The notes below the pieces were generated by a model. The model did not search any database. It was not told where the DNA came from and saw nothing but the letters and a program-made list of their open reading frames with translations. A program made the position numbers and the translations under genes. Of a stretch of DNA of 64,000 bases, positions 21,661 to 31,673 are shown piece after piece. The stretch's first letter is position 1, and every line of letters starts with the position of its first letter. Source of the DNA: an uncultured Bacteroidales bacterium (GTDB taxonomy: Bacteria > Bacteroidota > Bacteroidia > Bacteroidales > Muribaculaceae); assembly GCA_947173955.1 (NCBI GenBank), contig CAMWHE010000002.1, positions 58,931-122,930 on the forward strand. The letters are read 5' to 3'.

Positions 21661-21693
21661 AATAGGAGTCTTTTGACTCCTATTTTATTTTTT
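21661..21693 (+). terminator. Intrinsic terminator after tRNA-like RNA
   Basis: AATAGGAGTC tttt GACTCCTATT followed by a T-rich tract. Confidence 0.8.
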
Positions 21694-22207
21694 TGAATTG
21701 TGGTTGTTTCATGTGATGAGACTCTACTATACCTATTGATTTTAATTTATTATAGGTCTTTTTACCTTTCTTAAAATTGGGTTGAATAATAGCCTTTATA
21801 ACCTTGTCACCTGTATATTTCCCAGTAAATACAAATACTAAATTCCTTTGATTCTTATCTATATAGATATTCTTAGGGTTGTTGACTATATTTTTTATCA
21901 TTGCATATCTATTTCTGAGAAGTACAGCATTTTTAGCTTGTTTAGGATGACTGACGTATTTCATAACAACATCATCAGTCAATACTACATCGGAACTATG
22001 TAAGCTTATCCTCATATTTTGCAACTCTCGACACGCTACTTCGTTAAGATTTCCTATTTTTAATTCCCTCCCACGGCTATAGCCATCCGATAATACTGTG
22101 TCAGCAAATTCCTGAATCGTCAATGCGCCGACTTTATTTGATATTTTGGGTACAGATTTTGCGCCATTGACACCTCTCATTCCTCCAACACTCTTTCTGT
22201 CACTCAT
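21680..22207 (-). CDS. Phage-associated protein with PBECR-like nuclease-fold C-terminus (putative)
   Basis: 175 aa; C-terminal YVSHPKQAKN…LRNRYAMIKNIVNNPKNIYIDKNQRNLVFVF…VKAIIQPN pattern resembles phage-barnase-EndoU-ColE5/RelE-like domains; ATGA overlap with the upstream gene. Confidence 0.45.
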   Translation of the reverse strand: MSDRKSVGGMRGVNGAKSVPKISNKVGALTIQEFADTVLSDGYSRGRELKIGNLNEVACRELQNMRISLHSSDVVLTDDVVMKYVSHPKQAKNAVLLRNRYAMIKNIVNNPKNIYIDKNQRNLVFVFTGKYTGDKVIKAIIQPNFKKGKKTYNKLKSIGIVESHHMKQPQFKKIK

Positions 22208-22830
22208 AACAGCCCCTCCTCTCTCTTGGCTATCATGAATTGTTCGGAGTAGATGAGGCCGTGTTTGGCGCAGAACTCCTTTGCCCCCTTACCACCGCCA
22301 TAAACAAGCATATTCGGAGCATCACAGCCTGATACACGGCGTGCAATTTCAAGATCTCTGCCTAATCCTGATATATTATCAGCATAGCCGCGTGTGGCAA
22401 AGGCATTATATCCGTCAGGAACTCCCAATAAATTGAGTTCTCGATATTTTTCTGATACTTTTAAGTCAACCCATACACGTATGCCATACTCCTGAAGCCA
22501 ACGGGCAATCCATCGCTTTTTATACAGCAGCTGGAGTCCGTAGGCGACAGGCATATTCAAATGGAGCGTAAAATTGGGCTCCACTACTTCCCGGCATCCA
22601 CAACACAGAAGTTTCTCAGGATGGAGCCATATGTTGTTAAACCGATAATCATCTACATAGAAATGATATGTGGCTATATTGCCTTTACGGCGGGAGTTGG
22701 CACCCCAGGGGGCAAACGGCAATAACAGGCCACTCGAGGGCTGGCGGTCAAGCCGTAGAGTCGGTATTTCATACTCGTTGTCGCTTGGGAACAAACGGTC
22801 TTCAGGAGTGATGATGTCATTAAATGCCAT
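22204..22830 (-). CDS. DUF4417-like phage protein
   Basis: Likely start MAFNDIITPEDRLFP at 22830; C-terminal pattern (AYGLQLLYKKRWIARWLQEYGIRVWVDL…GVPDGYNAFATRGY…APNMLVYGGGKGAKEFC) resembles DUF4417. Confidence 0.6.
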   Translation of the reverse strand: MAFNDIITPEDRLFPSDNEYEIPTLRLDRQPSSGLLLPFAPWGANSRRKGNIATYHFYVDDYRFNNIWLHPEKLLCCGCREVVEPNFTLHLNMPVAYGLQLLYKKRWIARWLQEYGIRVWVDLKVSEKYRELNLLGVPDGYNAFATRGYADNISGLGRDLEIARRVSGCDAPNMLVYGGGKGAKEFCAKHGLIYSEQFMIAKREEGLL

Positions 22831-23087
22831 GATGTGTGAGATGATAGATAATGACTGCAAAAGTATTATCAATTATTCCTCATTCGCCAAAATCATGAAA
22901 TTCCTGAAATCATCACTTCACATCATTAAGACAATAACAATTTATTTTTAAGAACATTACAAACAAATTATATCCGTTTTTATTCAAAAACGAAATTTAA
23001 ATCAGAATGGAGTCGTACCTGTATTAAGAGCCGGACAGCTTCCGCAACTGCCCGGCTCATCGTGGAACTTGAATCCGTTTATCTGTA

Positions 23088-23657
23088 TCATACCGCCGTC
23101 TGTTTAGGTGATATTTCCATTATCGCCTGGCATAGAGCCGGACACCACGCCTTCGGAATACAGGTATGTACCGAATTACCTATAAACTTCTTCTGCTCGG
23201 CCTGACTGCCTATCAGAACGTAATTGTCGGGGAAGCCCTGAATTCGTTTCAACTCTACGACTTTGAGCATACGCATATAGATGTCGGCTATACAATACAG
23301 TGCCATAAACTCCTTTATCTTGACTGTCATGGGAGAATCTGTCTTATATATCTCTATTCCTATGCCACCGCCCTCTATACATACAAGGTAGGGAGGGCGT
23401 TTGTCCATTCTGGCGATGAGTGTGAAACATGGCTCGTCAATGGATCGTCCGGAACTGAAGAACTGCGGATTCATCAGATAGAACTGATGCCGGTCGGCGG
23501 TGATTACCCTGCATGGATCATCCAAGCTGCTGCCGACATTATTGTAGTTGGTATCCATCAGCCAGGGCCGGGCAGTTATAAGGCAATGCTTGGGATTCGC
23601 CGTGACACATCCTGCCGGATCGTCCAATGATGTAGCACTGCCATTCCCATATCTCAT
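23088..23657 (-). pseudogene. C-terminal remnant of DNA (cytosine-5-)-methyltransferase
   Basis: Repeated SLDDPAGCVTANPKH / SLDDPCRVITADRHQF / SIDEPCFTLIARM units and LKRIQGFPDNYVLIGSQAEQKKFIGNSVHTCIPKA (motifs IX-X); N-terminal catalytic motifs absent; in-frame stop just upstream. Confidence 0.8.
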
Positions 23658-23747
23658 GTCTATAAACTGAGGATGTATCAGAGCAAACTTATCTTTTGGA
23701 AGTCAATGAGCAATCATGGTCTTCCGGCCTTGCGTTGTGTATGTGCA

Positions 23748-25490
23748 TCACTTTTTGAAATAGTTACCCCTTATAATAAGGTCGGAAATGTCAAATGCCT
23801 CAAACATATCGTCAGTCACCTCCCCATGCGGAATACCATGACCATCTATAGCCGAATTGTTTCCCATAGAATTAAGCATATCAGGAGCCAACCCTCGGTA
23901 ACCATCCAGCGGCAGACGATCCATTATGCGAAGTATAGTAGGATATATGTTGACCTGACCTACAGCACCGGGAATGGCATAGGATACACCGGTATTGAAT
24001 GCGCCGAAGAAAGCCGGCTCAAATTCGCCATTGCTTGTAGCCGACTGAGAGTGATCCGACGTCACTACGATGACCGTATCGTCATACCATCCACGCGCCT
24101 TCATGACATTAACAAACAAACCTAACTGCTCATCGAAATAATGGCATACTGTAAAATATTTACGCAAATCTGCCGGTAACTCTGACCATACCGGAATCTC
24201 GGAGGCGGCATCCTCTTCAAACGGAACGTGCATACTTGCTGTCATCATCGTGAGAAGATACCTCTGAGTAGTGTCAGCCTCGATCAGCTTAATGCCCTTA
24301 TGGAACATAGCGCCATCCGCACCGAGCATTTCATCTGCATCCGGAAAATCATTTTTGGTATAAACATCGTAGCCATAGTGTTTATGCGTCCGACCTTCGC
24401 GCCATACATGTCCTCCCGACGCGAATACGGCGTAATTCCGGTAGCCGGGGAAGTAATCCGGTAATGCCGGAAATTCATTTTTATCGCCTACAAGAATACT
24501 TGCCGACCCTTTCCTGAGCGGTAACAGTCCCGTCTGTATCATCAGCTGACCATCGCTCGACACACCGTCGCGTATCTGAGAAACAACGTCCGCTGAATAG
24601 ATCGCACCGTTCTCAGCAATCATACGGTCAAGATTCGGAGTGACAGCAACACCGTTGACATTTCGCCCGATTACAGTTCCATTGAGCGATTCCACTACGA
24701 TTATTACAAGATTCTTGTCTTTGTTTTGCTCAAACACGCTGTCGACACACAACGGTCTGCGACGTATAAATTCATCGATACGGCTAACTTCCGCATAACT
24801 AAGTGTCTTTTCAAATTTCAACCAGTAACGGAAGTTCTTAATACTATGGATAGTATAAAGTACGGGACCGCGCTTCATCTTATGTACCTCCTTACTCAGA
24901 CCCGACGCACGTGAATCGACATTGGCATATTCCCGATTTATGATTGTATCGGATGCCGAACTGTCGTAGAATCGCCCGACGAGGAATACAACAACGGCTA
25001 ATCCGACCGCCAATACCCTGAATTTACAGTTATACCGGACATTAACCGGACGGAAAACGAAGTAACTTACCGTAGCGATAAACGGAAAGAGCAGATATAT
25101 GTAATCACCGGGTTGCCAAAGCATATTGACACTGTCAGTCAGCTCTTCATTGAGATTACCGACCATCGAGACCGAAATAGGCGAAAGCACATCGCTCCAG
25201 AATCTGAAATACCAGATATTGGATAATAGCAGGAATGCGAAAAGCCACAGACATATCAGCGGCAACAGCCGCAGTTTACGTCCGAAAAACCAATACGGGA
25301 GCATGATGATCATCATATCTCCCAGCGTATGAATCAGATCACCTGACCATGAAGCAGTCTGGATTCCGATCTCTCTTACAAAAATTATCCACAGAATCGA
25401 GTAACACGCCAGCAGAGTCAGATAGAAATAAAATGTACCGTTGAAATACGGCCGCATCCTATCTATCATCCTATCGGCTTTTATACGCAT
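23748..25490 (-). CDS. LTA synthase family sulfatase/phosphotransferase, membrane-bound
   Basis: N-terminal TMs; VIIVVESLNGTVIG…TPNLDRM, DGQLMIQTGLLP, VIVVTSDHSQ. Confidence 0.9.
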   Translation of the reverse strand: MRIKADRMIDRMRPYFNGTFYFYLTLLACYSILWIIFVREIGIQTASWSGDLIHTLGDMMIIMLPYWFFGRKLRLLPLICLWLFAFLLLSNIWYFRFWSDVLSPISVSMVGNLNEELTDSVNMLWQPGDYIYLLFPFIATVSYFVFRPVNVRYNCKFRVLAVGLAVVVFLVGRFYDSSASDTIINREYANVDSRASGLSKEVHKMKRGPVLYTIHSIKNFRYWLKFEKTLSYAEVSRIDEFIRRRPLCVDSVFEQNKDKNLVIIVVESLNGTVIGRNVNGVAVTPNLDRMIAENGAIYSADVVSQIRDGVSSDGQLMIQTGLLPLRKGSASILVGDKNEFPALPDYFPGYRNYAVFASGGHVWREGRTHKHYGYDVYTKNDFPDADEMLGADGAMFHKGIKLIEADTTQRYLLTMMTASMHVPFEEDAASEIPVWSELPADLRKYFTVCHYFDEQLGLFVNVMKARGWYDDTVIVVTSDHSQSATSNGEFEPAFFGAFNTGVSYAIPGAVGQVNIYPTILRIMDRLPLDGYRGLAPDMLNSMGNNSAIDGHGIPHGEVTDDMFEAFDISDLIIRGNYFKK

Positions 25491-25552
25491 ATCTATTACA
25501 ATAATTTAACTCGATTTCACGGCAAAGGTAGCTAAAAAAAATAAATATTCAT

Positions 25553-25560
25553 TACCTTTG
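25553..25560 (+). promoter_or_regulatory. Candidate -7 element upstream of uvrB
   Basis: TACCTTTG matches TAnnTTTG. Confidence 0.45.
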
Positions 25561-25577
25561 TAGAATATATTTTTAAG

Positions 25578-27659
25578 ATGGATTTCAAACTTAAAGCACC
25601 ATATAAACCCACTGGCGATCAGCCTGCTGCGATTGATGCCCTGGCACGTGGAGTCGAGGACGGAGTCCCTGCGCAGACACTGCTGGGCGTCACCGGCTCA
25701 GGCAAGACTTTTACAATGGCAAATGTCATTCAGAAAGTCAACCGCCCCACCCTCATCCTCAGCCACAACAAGACTCTTGCCGCTCAGCTCTACAGCGAAT
25801 TCAAGCAATTCTTCCCGGAAAACTCGGTCCAGTATTTCGTATCATATTACGACTACTACCAGCCCGAAGCCTATATACCGTCTGTCGATAAATATATCGA
25901 AAAAGATCTGATGATCAATGACGAGATCGACCGTCTGCGTCTGTCAGCCACCCAGGCTCTGCTCTCAGGCCGGCGCGATGTCATTGTGGTCAGCTCGGTC
26001 TCTTGCCTTTACGGCATCGGCAATCCCGATGACTTCCACACCAATGTCATCGATGTGGCACCCGGTATAAAAATCACGCGCAACAATCTGCTGCGCAAGC
26101 TCTCTGGCGCGATGTACGCACGCAATGAAATTGATCCGGCCCGAGGCACATTCCGCGTCAAGGGTGATACCGTTGACATTCGCCTGGCCTATGAGGATCT
26201 TATCGTACGCGTCACATTCTGGGGTGACGAGATTGAATCGGTAGCTACAATTGATCCGCTGACCGAAGTGACTGTGCCGCAGACCGCTTTCAAAATCTAC
26301 CCGGCCAATATTTTTGTCACTTCTCCGCAGCGTATGGGATCCGCTCTATCGCAGATTCAGCTTGATCTGGGCGAGCAGGTCGACTTCTTCAACCGCGAGG
26401 CGCGCGAACTTGAGGCGAAGCGCCTGTATGAGCGTGTCACCTACGATGTAGAGATGATGCGCGAAGTCGGCCACTGTCCCGGCATCGAAAACTACAGCCG
26501 TTACTTCGACGGCCGCGAGCCGGGTATGCGCCCTTTCTGTCTGCTCGACTATTTTCCGAGCGACTACCTGACCATAATCGACGAAAGCCATGTGACCGTA
26601 CCTCAGATACGGGCAATGTACGGAGGTGACGTAGCGCGCAAGATGAATCTGGTGGAATACGGATTCCGCCTGCCCGCCGCCCTTGACAACCGTCCTCTCA
26701 AATTCGAGGAGTTCGAAGGCCTGTCACACCAGACCATGTATGTCAGCGCCACCCCTGCCGATTATGAATTACAACAGAGCGAAGGAGTTGTCGTCGAGCA
26801 GCTTATACGTCCCACCGGCCTCCTTGACCCTGAAATTGAAGTGCGTCCGTCGCTCAATCAGGTTGACGACCTGCTTGAAGAAATCAGCATACGCCGCGAA
26901 CGCGATGAACGCGTCCTTGTCACGACATTGACCAAACGAATGGCCGAAGAGCTCAATGAATATCTGACACGCATGGATGTCAAGACCGCCTATATCCACA
27001 GCGATGTCGACACTCTCGACCGCATCCGCATCCTTGACGATCTGCGTGCCGGCACTTATGATGTTCTTATCGGGGTCAATCTGCTCCGCGAGGGACTCGA
27101 TCTCCCGGAGGTCTCGTTGGTAGCCATACTCGATGCTGACAAGGAAGGCTTCCTTCGCTCGCATCGCTCATTGACCCAGACTGTAGGACGTGCAGCCCGC
27201 AATCTCAACGGAAAGGTTATCATGTATGCCGACAAAGTGACCGACAGTATGCGCCAGACTATTGACGAAACCGAGCGCCGACGCGGAATCCAGATGGCCT
27301 ACAACGAGGCTCACGGAATCACTCCTCAGGCTATCATCAAGGCCCGCAACAAGATTGTCGGACTGGATGCACCGGAAGGTACAGACTCGCGGGAGACCCG
27401 CTTGCCACGCAACAGAAAGGCATCGCCATCGATACCATACAGTCAGGAATACAATCCCACATCGGTCAACCTCGCCGCCGATCCGGTCATACCCTATATG
27501 TCCCGTCAGGAACTCGAACGCAATATCACCCATATGCGCAGCGATATGGTGAAGGCGGCCAAAAATATGGAATTCATGGAAGCTGCACGCCTGCGCGACG
27601 AGATACTGAAAGCTGAACAATACCTAAAGGATAAATTCGATGCAAAAGCAGCAGACTGA
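25578..27659 (+). CDS. uvrB: Excinuclease ABC subunit B
   Basis: LLGVTGSGKTFTMANVI, SYYDYYQPEAYIPSVDKYIEKD, LLREGLDLPEVSLVAILDADKEGFLRS, C-terminal UVR motif. Confidence 0.98.
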   Translation: MDFKLKAPYKPTGDQPAAIDALARGVEDGVPAQTLLGVTGSGKTFTMANVIQKVNRPTLILSHNKTLAAQLYSEFKQFFPENSVQYFVSYYDYYQPEAYIPSVDKYIEKDLMINDEIDRLRLSATQALLSGRRDVIVVSSVSCLYGIGNPDDFHTNVIDVAPGIKITRNNLLRKLSGAMYARNEIDPARGTFRVKGDTVDIRLAYEDLIVRVTFWGDEIESVATIDPLTEVTVPQTAFKIYPANIFVTSPQRMGSALSQIQLDLGEQVDFFNREARELEAKRLYERVTYDVEMMREVGHCPGIENYSRYFDGREPGMRPFCLLDYFPSDYLTIIDESHVTVPQIRAMYGGDVARKMNLVEYGFRLPAALDNRPLKFEEFEGLSHQTMYVSATPADYELQQSEGVVVEQLIRPTGLLDPEIEVRPSLNQVDDLLEEISIRRERDERVLVTTLTKRMAEELNEYLTRMDVKTAYIHSDVDTLDRIRILDDLRAGTYDVLIGVNLLREGLDLPEVSLVAILDADKEGFLRSHRSLTQTVGRAARNLNGKVIMYADKVTDSMRQTIDETERRRGIQMAYNEAHGITPQAIIKARNKIVGLDAPEGTDSRETRLPRNRKASPSIPYSQEYNPTSVNLAADPVIPYMSRQELERNITHMRSDMVKAAKNMEFMEAARLRDEILKAEQYLKDKFDAKAAD

Positions 27660-29547
27660 CATATCCGGCCGCTCTGCTTTCGACACGCGCCGCTGGCTGC
27701 CTACATCTGTCAAAGAGATGGAAGCACTTGGATGGGACTATGTCGACATCATACTCTTCACGGGCGACGCCTATGTCGATCACCCCTCATTTGGAGCAGC
27801 GGTTCTTGGCCGCGTTCTTCAGGCTCACGGCTACCGGGTAGCGATTGTTCCGCAGCCCAACTGGCGGGACGACCTGCGCGACTTCCGCAAGATGGGGCGT
27901 CCGCGACTCTTTTTCGGAGTATCGGCAGGTGCGATGGATTCTATGGTCAATCACTACACGGCCGCCCGGCGACGCAGAAGCGACGACGCATACACTCCTG
28001 ACGGCCGGCACGGGATGCGCCCTGATTATCCTACGATAGTCTATAGCCGGATTCTGAAGGAGCTGTACCCCGATGTCCCTGTCATAGCGGGCGGTATCGA
28101 GGCCTCAATGAGGCGCTTAAGCCACTACGACTATTGGGAAGACCGCCTGCGCCCGTCGCTGCTTGTCGACTCACCCGCCGACCTCATAATATATGGTATG
28201 GGCGAAAAGCCGATTGTTGAAATAGCGCGACGCCTGGCTGACGGAGCCTCGGTCAACGATTTATGCGACATACCGCAGATTGTATCGCGACAGCCGCTGA
28301 GCGCCCAGCCGAAAGAATCCTCAGATACAGATATTATCCTGTCATCTTATGATGCATGCCGTCGCGACAAGGCTCTTCAGTCAGCCAACTTCAGACATAT
28401 AGAGCAGCAGAGCAACCGCATCGAGGGAGCTACGATATGGCAACCTCACGGAACTGACCTGACCATCCGTGTCAATCCGATGTATCCGCCGATGACTACA
28501 GAAGAAATCGACGCTTCATTTGACCTTCCGTACACGCGTATGCCACACCCGCGCTACCGCGGAAAACGTATTCCGGCATTTGACATGATAAAATTTTCGG
28601 TCAATATGCACCGCGGATGCTTCGGCGGATGCGCATTCTGCACCATTTCGGCACATCAGGGCAAATTCATTGCCTCGCGGTCTGAAGAATCAATCCTCAA
28701 CGAAGTCAAAGCTATTACCCGGATGCCGGATTTCAAAGGCTACATCAGCGACCTCGGAGGGCCGTCAGCCAATATGTACAGAATGCATGGCTGCGACCTC
28801 GACAAGTGCCGCAAATGCCTCCGCCCGTCGTGCCTGCATCCTGCTGTCTGTCCCAACCTCAACACTGATCATACACCCCTCCTCGACATATATCACAAAG
28901 TCGACGCACTGCCTGAAATAAAGAAGTCCTTCATCGGAAGCGGTGTGCGTTATGACCTGTCTATGCATCCCACCGGGAACGGCAAAATTGATGCGGCGAA
29001 CCTCCGGTATAACCGCGAACTGATAGCCCGTCACGTATCCGGCCGACTCAAAGTCGCGCCCGAACACACTGAGGATCATGTGCTCCAGATCATGCGCAAA
29101 CCCTCGTTTGACCTTTACTATCAGTTCAAGGATATCTTTGACGATGTCAACCGACATGAAGGCCTCAATCAGCAGCTTATCCCCTACTTCATTTCCTCAC
29201 ATCCCGGTTGCGGGGAAACAGATATGGCAGAACTTGCCGTCAAGACCAAAGACCTCAATCTACATCTGGAGCAGGTACAGGATTTTACACCGACACCGAT
29301 GACCCTTGCAACAGAAATCTACTACACGGGGATACATCCATATACCGGCAAACGAATATTCACAGCCACCACTCCCGCTGAGAAACTTGCCCAACGTCAA
29401 TACTTCTTCTGGTATGACCGTACATACCGTTCGGGAATAATCAAGTCGCTCAACCGGCTGCATCGGCCTGACCTTATCAAACGACTATTCCCCGGAGGCT
29501 CATATTCTCCTGATCACACGAACAAATATCACAAAACAAAAAAATAA
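27640..29547 (+). CDS. YgiQ family radical SAM protein
   Basis: NMHRGCFGGCAFCTISAHQGKFIASRSEESIL radical SAM CxxxCxxC; overlaps uvrB 3' end by 20 nt. Confidence 0.95.
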   Translation: MQKQQTDISGRSAFDTRRWLPTSVKEMEALGWDYVDIILFTGDAYVDHPSFGAAVLGRVLQAHGYRVAIVPQPNWRDDLRDFRKMGRPRLFFGVSAGAMDSMVNHYTAARRRRSDDAYTPDGRHGMRPDYPTIVYSRILKELYPDVPVIAGGIEASMRRLSHYDYWEDRLRPSLLVDSPADLIIYGMGEKPIVEIARRLADGASVNDLCDIPQIVSRQPLSAQPKESSDTDIILSSYDACRRDKALQSANFRHIEQQSNRIEGATIWQPHGTDLTIRVNPMYPPMTTEEIDASFDLPYTRMPHPRYRGKRIPAFDMIKFSVNMHRGCFGGCAFCTISAHQGKFIASRSEESILNEVKAITRMPDFKGYISDLGGPSANMYRMHGCDLDKCRKCLRPSCLHPAVCPNLNTDHTPLLDIYHKVDALPEIKKSFIGSGVRYDLSMHPTGNGKIDAANLRYNRELIARHVSGRLKVAPEHTEDHVLQIMRKPSFDLYYQFKDIFDDVNRHEGLNQQLIPYFISSHPGCGETDMAELAVKTKDLNLHLEQVQDFTPTPMTLATEIYYTGIHPYTGKRIFTATTPAEKLAQRQYFFWYDRTYRSGIIKSLNRLHRPDLIKRLFPGGSYSPDHTNKYHKTKK

Positions 29548-31661
29548 TGAACCATTCAACATCTATTATCGCATCAATGTCGGCAGCCATTATCGCCCTA
29601 TCTTCATGCGGCAACTCTTCGAGCGGTGCTGATGAGAACATCATCGACCGTCCGGATGTGAAAATCGAGAACCGCACATTCTCAATCGAGGCACTCGAAG
29701 CCCTCGGCAGAGTGAGCAATCCTGTAGTCTCGCCTGACGGTAAACACATCCTGTACTCCGTCTCATACGAGAGTGTGGAGCAAAACAAGAGCAATGCCGA
29801 TCTGTATGTTATGGATTCGGACGGATCCAATTCAAAGCGACTGACACGCACTGCCCGCTCCGAGAGCTCGGCGACATGGATTGACGGCGGCAACCGCATA
29901 GCTTTCATCGCCGCCTCCGGAGAACAGCCGCAACTCTGGGTAATGAAAGCCGACGGGTCAGACGCACATGTGGTGACTGATCTTGAAAAAGGGGTTCAGG
30001 GATTTCTCTTCTCCCCCGACGAGAAACATATCGTAATGATATCCACAGTCAAATACAGCCGCAATGCGCAGGATATATACCCCGATCTGCCCAAAGCGAC
30101 AGGACGCGTCATTGACGACCTGATGTATAAACACTGGGACGAGTGGGTGACTGAGATTCCCCACCCGTTCATAGCCGAATGGAACGGCTCTGAAGTATCC
30201 GACATCAAGGACATAATGGCCGACGAGCCGTTTGAAGCTCCCATGAAGCCGTTCGGTGGTATCGAGTCATTTGCATTCTCTCCCGACAGCAAAAATCTCG
30301 TCTACGTATCACGCAAAAAGACCGGACTCGACTATGCGATCTCGACAAATTCGAATCTCTATCTTTATAATCTTGAGGATGCTACTACCGAATGTCTTAC
30401 CGAAGGCATGAACGGCTATGACACTGCTCCCGCATTCTCTCCGGACGGATCATGCCTCGCATGGCTTTCGATGGAACATGACGGCTATGAGAGCGATAAG
30501 AACCGCATCTTTGTCATGGATATGACTTCGCGTGAGAAAAAAGACCTCACCGCCGATTGGGACTATACCGCCGACGCAATCGCATGGCGACCGGACGGTA
30601 AGAGCATATATTTTATCGCTGCCAAAGACGGCGTGACACCTATTTTCGCCATTGACACCGCAACCTGCGAAGTTTCCACTGTAGCCGAGGGCCAGTACGA
30701 CTATGCAGCCCTCGCTCCCGCCGGCAATGACTGCCTGATCACTCTCCGCCACTCGATGATTGAGCCCAATGAAGTATATGCAGTGGACCTGACTACTTCT
30801 GAAGTAAACCGTCTGACAAATGTCAACACCGAGCTGCTTGCATCGGTCGATATGCCTACAGTAGAAAAACGTCTTGTCCCGACTACCGACGGCAAGCTCA
30901 TGACAACGTGGGTAATTCTACCTCCAAACTTCGACCCCGAGAAGAAGTATCCCGCAATACTCTACTGTCAGGGCGGCCCCCAGCAGGCTGTAAGCCAGTT
31001 CTGGAGCTACCGCTGGAATTTCGCGCTGATGGCCTCCAACGGCTATATCATCATAGCTCCCAACCGCCGCGGACTACCCGGCTTCGGCACAGAGTGGAAC
31101 GCACAGATATCCAAAGATTATCCCGGACAGAACATGCGCGACTACCTGTCGGCGGTTGACTACATGAAAGCCGAGCCTTATGTCGATGGCGAACATATAG
31201 GTGCCGTAGGCGCAAGCTACGGAGGTTTCTCCGTATATTGGCTCGCAGGCAATCACGACGGACGCTTCGCCGCCCTGATAGCCCACGCAGGAATCTTCAA
31301 CATGGAAGCTCAATATCTTGAAACAGAGGAAATGTGGTTTGCCAACTGGGATATGGGTGGAGCTCCCTGGGACAAAGACAATGCCGCTGCGCAGCGCACA
31401 TTCGCCATGTCGCCCCATAAATTCGTAGACAAATGGGATACCCCCATTCTGATCACTCACGGCGAATATGACTACCGCATCCTCTCGTCACAGGGCGAGA
31501 TGGCCTTCAATGCCGCACGTCTGCGCGGCGTACCTGCCGAAATGGTGATATTCCCGGACGAAAACCACTGGATTCTGAAGCCGCAGAACGCTGTTTTGTG
31601 GCAGCGGATCTTCTTCCGTTGGCTTGACAAATGGCTCAAACCTGACCAGTCCAACAATTAA
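29547..31661 (+). CDS. S9 family prolyl oligopeptidase, lipoprotein
   Basis: WD40-like repeats plus GAVGASYGGFSVYWLAG (nucleophile Ser), HGEYDYRI, ENHWI. Confidence 0.93.
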   Translation: MNHSTSIIASMSAAIIALSSCGNSSSGADENIIDRPDVKIENRTFSIEALEALGRVSNPVVSPDGKHILYSVSYESVEQNKSNADLYVMDSDGSNSKRLTRTARSESSATWIDGGNRIAFIAASGEQPQLWVMKADGSDAHVVTDLEKGVQGFLFSPDEKHIVMISTVKYSRNAQDIYPDLPKATGRVIDDLMYKHWDEWVTEIPHPFIAEWNGSEVSDIKDIMADEPFEAPMKPFGGIESFAFSPDSKNLVYVSRKKTGLDYAISTNSNLYLYNLEDATTECLTEGMNGYDTAPAFSPDGSCLAWLSMEHDGYESDKNRIFVMDMTSREKKDLTADWDYTADAIAWRPDGKSIYFIAAKDGVTPIFAIDTATCEVSTVAEGQYDYAALAPAGNDCLITLRHSMIEPNEVYAVDLTTSEVNRLTNVNTELLASVDMPTVEKRLVPTTDGKLMTTWVILPPNFDPEKKYPAILYCQGGPQQAVSQFWSYRWNFALMASNGYIIIAPNRRGLPGFGTEWNAQISKDYPGQNMRDYLSAVDYMKAEPYVDGEHIGAVGASYGGFSVYWLAGNHDGRFAALIAHAGIFNMEAQYLETEEMWFANWDMGGAPWDKDNAAAQRTFAMSPHKFVDKWDTPILITHGEYDYRILSSQGEMAFNAARLRGVPAEMVIFPDENHWILKPQNAVLWQRIFFRWLDKWLKPDQSNN

Positions 31662-31673
31662 ACGACTCCGCAA

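Noticed and set aside
23748-25490. LTA synthase-like gene as evidence of lipoteichoic acid in a Gram-negative
   Set aside because: LTA-synthase-family sulfatases are widespread in Bacteroidetes with other roles.
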